A model generated the notes under the pieces. It was not told where the DNA came from. It did no database searches and worked only from the letters and a program-made list of their open reading frames with translations. Below, piece after piece: positions 1 through 5,843 of a stretch of DNA of 5,843 nt (positions are counted from its first letter, which is position 1; every line of letters begins with the position of its first letter). Source of the stretch: Desulfobacterales bacterium (GTDB lineage Bacteria; Desulfobacterota; Desulfobacteria; Desulfobacterales; DAOWNP01); NCBI GenBank assembly GCA_030149595.1, contig JASFBI010000138.1, positions 1-5,843 of the forward strand. Direction: 5' to 3'. The position numbers and the translations under genes were made by a program.

Positions 1-51
<51 letters not shown>

Positions 52-65
52 TCAAGAATGAAATA

Positions 66-94
66 TATATATACTTATACAATATAAGAGTCAA
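66..94 (-). promoter_or_regulatory. Sigma70-type promoter of the initiator tRNA
   Basis: On the minus strand TTGACT (89-94) is followed by a 17-base spacer (72-88) and TATATA (66-71). This is close to the TTGACA-17-TATAAT consensus. The predicted start, about 7 bases beyond the -10 box, falls near position 58-59 and would leave a leader of roughly 7 bases before tRNA base 1 at position 51. The -35 box overlaps the TGA stop codon of yggU (93-91). The alternating AT run allows the -10 box to shift by two bases. The spacer is filled by an inverted repeat (74-88). Confidence 0.65.
74..88. repeat. Short perfect inverted repeat in the tRNA promoter spacer
   Basis: CTTATA (74-79), loop CAA (80-82), TATAAG (83-88): a perfect 6-bp inverted repeat sitting between the -35 and -10 boxes of the tRNA promoter. 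It could be a small operator. It could also be a very weak hairpin at the end of the yggU transcript, since an AT-rich tract follows on the minus strand. In so AT-rich a region it may also be chance. Confidence 0.3.
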
Positions 95-411
95 GTGTTT
101 TTTTTTAAATAAAGAGATAAAAGATCTTGTTTTATCTCCCGGATATCTTTTTTGATGTTTTGAGGTAAAATTAATATATGTTTTGTTCTACTTGTTTCAC
201 CTGAATAAATAGTTATATTAGATTTTGATATTTTAAGTTTTTTTGATAGTATTTTTATACAGAGTTTATTTGCTGCATTATTTACAGGAGGAGCTGTTAA
301 TTTTATTTTTATACCATCTTTATATGCTCCAATAATACTGTTTTTTGATGATTTAGGCTGAACAAAAACTTTAAAGAGTAATCCATTTTTTTTTTCTGTT
401 ATAAAAAGCAT
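91..411 (-). CDS. yggU: YggU/DUF167 (UPF0235) family protein
   Basis: A complete 106-residue protein, normal length for the DUF167 family: small cytosolic alpha/beta proteins, widely conserved, with no firmly established biochemical role. The family signature is visible throughout: VQPKSSKN (17-24), the near-invariant APPVNNAAN (40-48) followed by a helix, and the loop GETSRTKHI (71-79). The start is the ATG at 411. No Shine-Dalgarno is visible upstream, only AT-rich sequence. It begins 30 bases after the nuclease-FtsK gene with no convincing terminator or promoter between, so it is probably the last protein gene of that transcription unit. The lysine-rich C terminus ends in a TGA that overlaps the -35 box of the tRNA promoter. 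It is likely a bystander rather than part of the three-gene set upstream. Confidence 0.93.
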   Translation of the reverse strand: MLFITEKKNGLLFKVFVQPKSSKNSIIGAYKDGIKIKLTAPPVNNAANKLCIKILSKKLKISKSNITIYSGETSRTKHILILPQNIKKDIREIKQDLLSLYLKKNT

Positions 412-441
412 TATAGTTATTTTAAAAATTGTTTTATAAAA

Positions 442-2223
442 TCAAATGTATAAAATTCTCTCTTCAGGTTTTAAATAAGGTGCCTGAAGACGAACAGGAT
501 TACCTATATCTTTAAAAAGCATATCCCCGGAACCAAGAAGGTTTTCAGCTCCTTTTTCTCCTAAAACCATATTTGATTCAATAGACCTGCTCATTTTTAG
601 AGCAATTTTAGCAGGCATATTAACATCTAAGGTTCCCTTTATAACAGACCTGGAAGGCTGCTGGGTTGCTATTACAAGGTGAATTCCTGAAGCTCTGGCT
701 TTTGCTCCTAACCTGTTAATATGTTTTTCAATGGCCTTTTTTTCTTTTTTGCTCCGCTCTATGAGGTCAAAATATTCATCGCAAAAACAAACTATTCTTG
801 GCATAATCTCCCCTGTTTTTTTGACATATTCATCCCTTGAATCAAGGTTTTTATAACTAAATATTTTATATCTGTTGTCCATTTCATTTGCTAAATATTC
901 AAGTATTTTTTCAACTGGATTTTCATCGGGGTAAACAAGGGCATTATCATTTAAAAGGAATTTTGATTCTTTAAAATATTTAAAAGCTGCACGTTTTGGA
1001 TCAATTAAAACAAATCTTATGGTATCAGGTGTATTTGTATAAACAAGGCTTGCTAAAGCTGTTCTAAGCCATTCACTTTTTCCGCTTCCTGTTGTTCCTG
1101 CTACAAGCAGGTGTACATTATCAGGTGCAGAAAGATCGGCAAAGTGTAAATTATGATCAAGGTCTATTCCAATTAGTATTTTTGAACAGCCAAAATTTTT
1201 ATCTTTTTTTGATAATCCGCTAAGAATATCTGAAAAATAGATGATTTTTCTGTTTTTTCTTTTTATATCTATTACAACCTTACCTTTATATATGCTTACA
1301 AAAGGAGCTGAATCTAAACTTAATCTATGCTGTATTTCAACGGCATTCAATTTTATTTGCTTTAATCTCACACCTTTTCCAAGTTTTACAGGGTATCTTA
1401 TAAAGCTTGGTCCGGAAACTGGCATACCATCTAAAAAGATATTTATTCCATACTCTTTAAATATATTAATCAGTTGTTCTGCCTGTTTTAATAAAGATTT
1501 ATCTCTTTTTTTATTTATAACATTTGCTATTTCACCAATTAAAGAGATAATTTTTTCCTGGGTTTTAATAATTTCTGATGACTGAAACAGAATCTCCTCT
1601 TTATCCGGGCCAAAACGAATAAGTGCTACAGCTCCATTTTTTTTTTTAGTTTTTGATGATAAAATATAATGATATAAACATGCTTGAGCTAAATCAGCTT
1701 CCCTGCATCCTTTTCCTGTTTTAAGTTCAACTATACACCAACCGGATGTTTTTTGAATACCTATAACAAGGTCTGCTATACCTGTAATAATTACAGAATC
1801 ACTCCATCCCTCTTTCTGAATTTGACATTCCAGTGGTTTTTCAGGTTTGATAAAAATATCTATTTTTTCTTTTTCAGCAGTCCATAACAGATCAGTTATC
1901 CATTTATTCATATTTTTTACAGCCTGCCAAAAATTTATAACCTGTTTTGATTTATCAGTTAGATTTTTTTGACTTTTACTTAGTACAGGGCCTATAAGAT
2001 GTTTGTATAAATGATCTAAAACAGCTTTTTCCCACTCTTTTTTTGAAGTTTTTGAAATTTTATTTATGAAAAATTTACTCTCTTTTTTTAGAAGTCTGGC
2101 AAAGACCTGGTGAAAAAGGCGACCAAAAAAAAGAGAAGAAGAGACAATATTTTCATCAGATGTTGATTTAACACCTGCCATAATTTTTTCACGGACTTTT
2201 GACACAGATACTTTTACAGGCAT
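442..2223 (-). CDS. Fusion of PD-(D/E)XK (RecB/Cas4-type) nuclease and FtsK/SpoIIIE DNA translocase motor
   Basis: A 593-residue soluble protein with two modules. Residues about 25-215 resemble a RecB/Cas4-type nuclease: FGRLFHQVF with His38, GIAD with Asp151, VELKTG with Glu166 and Lys168, and Q180xxxY184, so the metal-binding and catalytic set looks intact. Residues about 256-335 resemble the FtsK alpha domain. Residues about 345-593 are the FtsK RecA-like beta domain: Walker A GTTGSGKS (376-383), IDPK (407-410), NRYKIF (450-455), Walker B VCFCDE (478-483), ARASGIHLVIATQQPS (509-524) and the LLGSGDML stretch (562-569). Unlike FtsK it has no transmembrane segments and no gamma winged-helix domain. 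FtsK usually has TQRPS; here it is TQQPS. The ATG at 2223 lies 2 bases after the ATPase stop codon with only a weak GGA (2235-2233) upstream, so translation is probably coupled. Likely activity, inferred: ATP-driven movement along duplex DNA combined with cutting. Confidence 0.9.
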   Translation of the reverse strand: MPVKVSVSKVREKIMAGVKSTSDENIVSSSLFFGRLFHQVFARLLKKESKFFINKISKTSKKEWEKAVLDHLYKHLIGPVLSKSQKNLTDKSKQVINFWQAVKNMNKWITDLLWTAEKEKIDIFIKPEKPLECQIQKEGWSDSVIITGIADLVIGIQKTSGWCIVELKTGKGCREADLAQACLYHYILSSKTKKKNGAVALIRFGPDKEEILFQSSEIIKTQEKIISLIGEIANVINKKRDKSLLKQAEQLINIFKEYGINIFLDGMPVSGPSFIRYPVKLGKGVRLKQIKLNAVEIQHRLSLDSAPFVSIYKGKVVIDIKRKNRKIIYFSDILSGLSKKDKNFGCSKILIGIDLDHNLHFADLSAPDNVHLLVAGTTGSGKSEWLRTALASLVYTNTPDTIRFVLIDPKRAAFKYFKESKFLLNDNALVYPDENPVEKILEYLANEMDNRYKIFSYKNLDSRDEYVKKTGEIMPRIVCFCDEYFDLIERSKKEKKAIEKHINRLGAKARASGIHLVIATQQPSRSVIKGTLDVNMPAKIALKMSRSIESNMVLGEKGAENLLGSGDMLFKDIGNPVRLQAPYLKPEERILYI

Positions 2224-2225
2224 GA

Positions 2226-4118
2226 TTAATTGTCCATTATATTGGTTTCCTGATTAATAAATTGAAAAATTACAGGAGGAGAAGCTGACAGATAACCTAT
2301 TTTAGATTTACTGTTTTGTACAGTTTTCAGTATTTTTTCAGGGGACAAATCAAGTATTTTGGCAATTTCTGCTACTTTTATAACTTTTTCTTTATCAATA
2401 ATATCTAATATACTATTAATATGGTCAGGATTTTGATTATTTTTCAAGATTATTTCTTTATCTGTTATTTTTTCTAATAAATCTTTTACAGAATCTGATA
2501 AATTTGATTTTAGCCAGTTTTTAACAGAATTAAATTTGATAGATATTCCTCTATTAGAAAGATCACCTGATTTTACATCTGCAAGAAGAGTTCTTAAAGA
2601 TTCTAAAGTTGATAAAAGGCTGTTGTCTGGATTTTTTGTTATTACTCTATTTTCTTTTTGAAGTATATTTAAATAATAATTGGTTTTTTTAGCTGTTTTT
2701 TTTATTTGAAGGTTTTTATGGCGTATTAGTATTATTTTATCAAGTTGATTGCTCTTTGTTAAATCACAAATGTTTTTTAATTTAAAAACCATTTTTCTCA
2801 TGTTTTCGTGATTACAAAAACTTACACCTGTTTTAAAATTTTGATTATATAAAACCATATCTATACCGTTTGGCAGCTTTTTTTCAGATTCTTTCCAGGA
2901 GTTATCAATTATATTTAAAATTGAAGGAATAGAACTTTGTATAATATCATCTGTTTTTGATGGATCTAAACCTTTTTCTGTTATTTTTTTACGTTCTTCT
3001 AATTTTTTTGTAAGAAAAATATCAATATTATTATCAGTTTCTGGTTCTATTTCCCCCCAGGTATTAAAGAGAGATGCACACTTTGAAATAATTTTTCTTG
3101 CAACCTCTCCATGGGTTCCTATAAAAGAATTAAGCTCTTCTTTATATTTTGATTTTAAACTGTCAATGCTGGTTTTTGTAATATCAGAACAGCTATTTAG
3201 CCTTGCACAAACAAGTTTTAATGCCTGCTCTTTTGTTAAGGGATTTAGTGTGCTTTGATACATAGCCATTCTGTCGTAATCAGATTCCATAACTGATTTT
3301 TTTAAAAGATCTATAAAAAAAGATTGTATACATGATACTATTAAAACGTTATTTGTCTGATCATGAATAGTTCCTGCTGCCTGACCAAATATAAAAAGAC
3401 TTTTAGGGTCTCCTTCTTGATATCTCTGGAGAGCCTCTATCTGATCAAAGCAGAGAATAACAGGTATTGTATGACCTGCCAGCCGGCATATTTCAAGAAC
3501 AAACTCCCTGGCAATGTCTTCCTCTTCATGGTTTTCATTTGAATTTTTTTCCACAGCTAATCCGAGTTTTTTTATTGATGATTCTGGTAAAGATAAGCCT
3601 TTAAGCCATGATAAAGTCTCATTTTTATGTTTTTTAAGAATAATGTGTTTTATTATTGTACATAAGTTAAAAGAGAGGTTGTTTTTTATACCAATCTTTT
3701 CAATAATATAATCAAGTTCTTTAATTTTAATAGACTTTTTCCCGCTTGTTTTTTTTAATTTATAAAATATAAGCTTTTCAAGCTGGGTATGCTTTTGTTT
3801 TTTCTGCATCAGGCTTTCAATAAAAGATTTACGAAGGTATCTCCAAAATCTGTGGGGGCTGGACTGTAAGCGTACGGATATAAAAATGTGAAGATTTTGC
3901 TGTTTATAAACATGTACTCTTAATCTATTTAAAAGATGAGTTTTTCCGCTTCCTGGTTCGCCGTGAAAAAGAAGTGAAACAGAGCATTTATGATTTTGAA
4001 TAGTTTTAAGTGAGGTTATACAAAGATCAAAAGCATGCTTGTTTATTTCAGATACACTTTTTTCTTTTCTATTATCCCAGGGATCTGTGACTATTGAGTA
4101 TATAAAAGGATTTAACAT
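2226..4118 (-). CDS. AAA/Orc1-Cdc6-like P-loop ATPase with unrecognised C-terminal region
   Basis: A 630-residue ATPase. The N terminus opens with NPF...DPWDNR, then Walker A GEPGSGKT (53-60) after a hydrophobic strand. Walker B is VILCFDQIEAL (220-230), with Gln226 where most AAA proteins have Glu. A strand NNVLIVSCIQSFF (256-268) fits the sensor 1 position, and a helical lid continues to about 350 (LNPLTKEQALKLVCARL, 291-307). Residues about 415-530 form a separate alpha/beta region I cannot assign (strand KIILIR, 461-466; conserved-looking KSGDLSNRG, 516-524). Residues about 565-615 resemble a winged helix (KVAEIAKILDLSPEKILKTV). The start ATG has a good AGGA site (4131-4128) overlapping the TAG of the upstream gene, 11 bases away. 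Inferred role: DNA-bound switch or loader for the nuclease-motor encoded next. STAND-type or transposition-type ATPases are less likely alternatives. Confidence 0.85.
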   Translation of the reverse strand: MLNPFIYSIVTDPWDNRKEKSVSEINKHAFDLCITSLKTIQNHKCSVSLLFHGEPGSGKTHLLNRLRVHVYKQQNLHIFISVRLQSSPHRFWRYLRKSFIESLMQKKQKHTQLEKLIFYKLKKTSGKKSIKIKELDYIIEKIGIKNNLSFNLCTIIKHIILKKHKNETLSWLKGLSLPESSIKKLGLAVEKNSNENHEEEDIAREFVLEICRLAGHTIPVILCFDQIEALQRYQEGDPKSLFIFGQAAGTIHDQTNNVLIVSCIQSFFIDLLKKSVMESDYDRMAMYQSTLNPLTKEQALKLVCARLNSCSDITKTSIDSLKSKYKEELNSFIGTHGEVARKIISKCASLFNTWGEIEPETDNNIDIFLTKKLEERKKITEKGLDPSKTDDIIQSSIPSILNIIDNSWKESEKKLPNGIDMVLYNQNFKTGVSFCNHENMRKMVFKLKNICDLTKSNQLDKIILIRHKNLQIKKTAKKTNYYLNILQKENRVITKNPDNSLLSTLESLRTLLADVKSGDLSNRGISIKFNSVKNWLKSNLSDSVKDLLEKITDKEIILKNNQNPDHINSILDIIDKEKVIKVAEIAKILDLSPEKILKTVQNSKSKIGYLSASPPVIFQFINQETNIMDN

Positions 4119-4129
4119 GGTATGTTTTC

Positions 4130-5008
4130 CTAAGTTCTTATAACTACACCCATATAATAATTATCTTTATCAATAACAACCTCTTTTTTCTTAGCATTAG
4201 CAGGATAGGCATGCCTGTGTAACCAGATTTTGCCTTTATCTGCAAGAATTAAAATATTTTTATCAAAAACGTCATCAGGAATATTGGTTTTATCCCTTAA
4301 TTTTTCTATGGAGATTAAAGTTTGTTTTTTTGGATCAGGTTCAATTTCAAATATTTTTTTAATAATTATTTCTTCATAATTTAGAGGTTTATTCTGCCCT
4401 GCTTTATTTAAAAGAGAACTTTCTTTTTTTGATTCAGATAAACTTAAAGGTGTTAATTCTTCGCAAACAGAAGTATAAATTTCGTCAGCAGTTAAACCTG
4501 CTTTTGTTAATTTATCACATATTTTAAAAAAATCTGTTTTTAATTTTATTAGATATAGAGCAGGATCAGGTAAATCAGTGCTAAATCTTGCTGCTTTTTG
4601 CCTAACAAGAAGAGGGTGTTGAAATACTCGCTTTTCTTTTATAAGAGATGTGATATTTTTTTTTCTTATCTCTTCGGCTTTTGACCTTGAACAGCTATAC
4701 ATAACACTTTGTAATCTGTTTTGCAATTCGGTTCTTGTTAGAGGTGTATTAGAAAGAATTTCAAGGGTTTTATTAAGGCTGTGTATATCAGGATCTTTAT
4801 TCCAAAACCTCTTTTTACCCCTTTTAGGCGGCCAATTAAAAAGACTCTGCTTATTTACCAGGTTTTTTAAAATAAAAGAGACCTTTTTTTTATCAATCCT
4901 GTACATTTGAGGTATGTTTTTTTCAATTGTATTTAATGTAAGAGGTTCATATGCTTTTTCTATAATTTTTATAATTATGGTTGTAACATCTTTATGGTCT
5001 TTGGTCAT
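4130..5008 (-). CDS. Tandem winged-helix protein, putative DNA-binding component
   Basis: A 292-residue protein I cannot match to a named family. The pattern suggests repeated winged-helix folds: residues about 5-70 (helices around LTLNTIEKNI and KKVSFILKNLV, then a wing ending in KKRFWN), about 75-135 (LTRTELQNRL, then IRKKNITSLIKEKRVFQ) and about 210-290 (ISIEKLRDKTNIP, DVFDKNILILADKGKIWLHRH, ending YYMGVVI). A basic linker joins the first two. There are no enzyme motifs, signal peptide or membrane segments. Start ATG at 5008 has AAGGA 8-9 bases upstream. It is the first of three tightly packed genes, followed by the ATPase (11-base gap) and the nuclease-FtsK fusion. Inferred role: DNA recognition or protein bridging, perhaps replacing the missing FtsK gamma domain. 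A regulator of the operon is a possible alternative. Protein reality is well supported; function is not. Confidence 0.75.
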   Translation of the reverse strand: MTKDHKDVTTIIIKIIEKAYEPLTLNTIEKNIPQMYRIDKKKVSFILKNLVNKQSLFNWPPKRGKKRFWNKDPDIHSLNKTLEILSNTPLTRTELQNRLQSVMYSCSRSKAEEIRKKNITSLIKEKRVFQHPLLVRQKAARFSTDLPDPALYLIKLKTDFFKICDKLTKAGLTADEIYTSVCEELTPLSLSESKKESSLLNKAGQNKPLNYEEIIIKKIFEIEPDPKKQTLISIEKLRDKTNIPDDVFDKNILILADKGKIWLHRHAYPANAKKKEVVIDKDNYYMGVVIRT

Positions 5009-5012
5009 ATTT

Positions 5013-5035
5013 AATATCCTTGTTATAAGGATTTT
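5013..5035 (-). promoter_or_regulatory. Ribosome-binding site inside a small hairpin before the winged-helix gene
   Basis: The minus-strand RNA after the thioesterase TAA (5037-5035) reads AUCCUU (5032-5027), loop AUAAC, AAGGAU (5021-5016). The 3' arm contains the AAGGA Shine-Dalgarno sequence for the ATG at 5008, with 8 bases between AGGA and AUG. The stem has 6 perfect pairs, plus two more beyond a mismatch. A ribosome finishing the thioesterase would cover the hairpin, so the site may couple translation of the two genes. The hairpin is short and AU-rich, so the effect may be mild. Confidence 0.45.
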
Positions 5036-5460
5036 TATTTATCAGCCCGTTGCTGTTTTATTATGGATTTTGTTATCTCTTTTAAAAAAGCAGGAGGACG
5101 AACAACTTTATTGTTTTTATCAAGACATGCGTGTTTTGTATAACCTTTGGCAAGTAGTTTTTTTTCATTTTCGCAGAAAATGGAGTAGTTAAATTTCATA
5201 CCTGCTTTGATTTTTTCATCAATAATGGTATCTATTTTTATAATATCATCATATTCTAAAGGGGATATAAATTTGCAGAATACTTCTGTTACAGGTAAAA
5301 AAAAGCCTTTTTTTTCGATTTTTTTATATCTTAATCCTACTGATCCGAATAGTTCATTCCTTGCTATTTCAAACCATCTGAAATAGTTTGTGTGATAAAC
5401 AAAGCCCATGGTGTCGGTATCAGCATAAATTACCCTGCATGTAGTTTTAAATGGATTCAT
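5035..5460 (-). CDS. YbgC-like acyl-CoA thioesterase (4-hydroxybenzoyl-CoA thioesterase family)
   Basis: A 141-residue hotdog-fold thioesterase from the ATG at 5460. The diagnostic N-terminal motif is VIYADTDTMGFVYHTNYFRW (10-29), with Asp16 matching the catalytic aspartate of 4-hydroxybenzoyl-CoA thioesterase. It is followed by the FEIARNELF helix and the strand-rich LPVTEVFCKFISPLEYDD. Such enzymes hydrolyse acyl-CoA esters in the cytosol, and the exact substrate cannot be read from sequence. An in-frame TTG at 5493 would add 11 residues, but the ATG gives the usual family length and begins just before the conserved core. Neither start has a clear Shine-Dalgarno. It ends 26 bases before the winged-helix gene with no terminator, so it probably shares a transcript with it. 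It is probably a housekeeping neighbour rather than part of the nuclease-motor set. Confidence 0.9.
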   Translation of the reverse strand: MNPFKTTCRVIYADTDTMGFVYHTNYFRWFEIARNELFGSVGLRYKKIEKKGFFLPVTEVFCKFISPLEYDDIIKIDTIIDEKIKAGMKFNYSIFCENEKKLLAKGYTKHACLDKNNKVVRPPAFLKEITKSIIKQQRADK

Positions 5461-5558
5461 AATAGTAATGTTTTTATATGAAACTCCGCACAACAGATCG
5501 TAATAATGAGAGTTTCAATTTTTGTTGTGGCAGATAAAGAATAACCATGCCGGTTATA
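5461..5558 (-). other. Intergenic spacer between thrH and thioesterase gene
   Basis: A 98-base gap, the longest non-coding stretch in the window. It holds one inverted repeat, ATAACC (5541-5546), ATGCC, GGTTAT (5552-5557), just after the thrH stop codon. This could be a weak terminator, but no good U tract follows. I looked for a promoter of the thioesterase and the downstream set and found only poor matches (for example TTGAAA without a good -10 box; TATAAA shortly before the ATG without a -35 box). The promoter for the unit may therefore lie upstream of thrH, outside the window. Confidence 0.4.
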
Positions 5559-5843
5559 TTAAAGAGCCTTTTTTATGGCTTTTTTAAGTTCCTCATAATT
5601 ATAGGTTGTTTTAAACTCAGGAAAATCTTTTATTACATTTAAAGGTGGGTTAAACAAAAAGCCTGTGTCAGCTTCTTTTAACATGGAAATATCATTATAA
5701 GAGTCTCCAAAAGCTATAATTTCATATTTTAACTGTTTTAATGCCATAACAGTTTTTCTTTTGGCATCTTTTTGCCGCAGTTTGTAATCTGAAATTGTAC
5801 CGTTACTTTCAATTTTCAGACTATGACAAAAAAGAGCAGGCCA
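5559..5843 (-). CDS. thrH: ThrH, homoserine phosphotransferase/phosphoserine phosphatase, C-terminal part
   Basis: The frame runs open to the window edge and encodes the last 94 residues of a ThrH protein; the N-terminal half, with the catalytic aspartate motif, is outside. Visible family features, numbered in the fragment: WPALFCH (1-7), LRQKDAKR (22-29) carrying the motif III lysine, the HAD motif IV GDSYND (46-51), then FNPPLNVIKDFPEF and a C-terminal YEELKKAIKK helix. An internal ATG at 5747 is not the start, since the conserved sequence continues upstream of it. ThrH is a cytosolic HAD-superfamily enzyme that dephosphorylates phosphoserine and can transfer the phosphate to homoserine, linking serine and threonine synthesis. 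It is followed by a 98-base spacer and the thioesterase in the same direction. Confidence 0.93.
   Translation of the reverse strand, partial: WPALFCHSLKIESNGTISDYKLRQKDAKRKTVMALKQLKYEIIAFGDSYNDISMLKEADTGFLFNPPLNVIKDFPEFKTTYNYEELKKAIKKAL

Noticed and set aside
98..106. T run as a terminator
   Set aside because: On the coding (minus) strand it is an A run inside the yggU lysine codons, and no hairpin precedes it on the plus strand.
1241..1585. Open plus-strand frame inside the nuclease-FtsK gene (also frames at 3514-3711, 4650-4910 and 4914-5192)
   Set aside because: They lie opposite well-supported minus-strand genes, encode Phe/Ile/Leu-rich strings typical of the complement of AT-rich coding sequence, and show no family motif.
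442..2223. Ordinary cell-division FtsK
   Set aside because: No transmembrane segments, no gamma domain, an unrelated nuclease domain at the N terminus, and a shorter length than usual FtsK.
2226..4118. Transposition ATPase of the TnsC/IstB/MuB kind
   Set aside because: It is much longer, with extra C-terminal regions, and no transposase gene or terminal inverted repeats are visible nearby.
442..5008. Wadjet/MukBEF-like condensin system, suggested by the small winged-helix protein
   Set aside because: No SMC-type coiled-coil ATPase or Toprim protein is present; the motor is FtsK-type and the nuclease is PD-(D/E)XK.
5461..5493. TTG start at 5493 for the thioesterase
   Set aside because: It has no Shine-Dalgarno and adds 11 residues before the conserved core; the ATG at 5460 gives the usual family length.
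5541..5557. Inverted repeat after thrH as a rho-independent terminator
   Set aside because: The stem is only 6 bp, mostly A-T, and is not followed by a proper U run on the minus strand; recorded only within the spacer entry.

Overview
All seven genes lie on the minus strand, so transcription runs right to left: thrH (3' part) -> acyl-CoA thioesterase -> winged-helix protein -> AAA ATPase -> nuclease/FtsK fusion -> yggU -> initiator tRNA (5' part). Base composition is strongly AT-rich throughout. A ThrH-type homoserine kinase/phosphoserine phosphatase, a YbgC-like thioesterase and a YggU protein in so AT-rich a genome suggest a Gram-negative bacterium, possibly Desulfobacterota (Desulfobacterales-like). 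That taxonomic guess comes from recalled family similarity and is of low confidence.

Right flank (about 5035-5843): the C-terminal 94 residues of ThrH (HAD superfamily), a 98-base spacer with one weak inverted repeat, and a complete hotdog-fold thioesterase. Left flank (1-411): YggU (DUF167), whose stop codon overlaps the -35 box of a good sigma70-type promoter driving a tRNA-fMet(CAU) cut by the window edge.

The centre (442-5008) is the striking part: three tightly packed genes with gaps of 11 and 2 bases. In order of transcription they encode (1) a 292-residue protein apparently made of tandem winged-helix domains, (2) a 630-residue AAA/Orc1-Cdc6-like P-loop ATPase with an unrecognised C-terminal region, and (3) a 593-residue fusion of a RecB/Cas4-type PD-(D/E)XK nuclease to the alpha and beta motor domains of FtsK/SpoIIIE. 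The fusion lacks both the membrane domain and the gamma DNA-reading domain of true FtsK. Its nuclease and ATPase motifs look intact.

A reasonable reading, by analogy with HerA-NurA (translocase plus nuclease), is a DNA-processing machine. The winged-helix protein would bind DNA, the AAA ATPase would load or license the motor, and the fusion would pump and cut DNA. Whether it serves defence against foreign DNA, repair or chromosome/plasmid processing cannot be told from the sequence. I do not recognise the three-gene set as a named system. It shares an apparent transcription unit with housekeeping genes, and the first gene's ribosome-binding site lies in a small hairpin just after the thioesterase stop codon, which suggests translational coupling.
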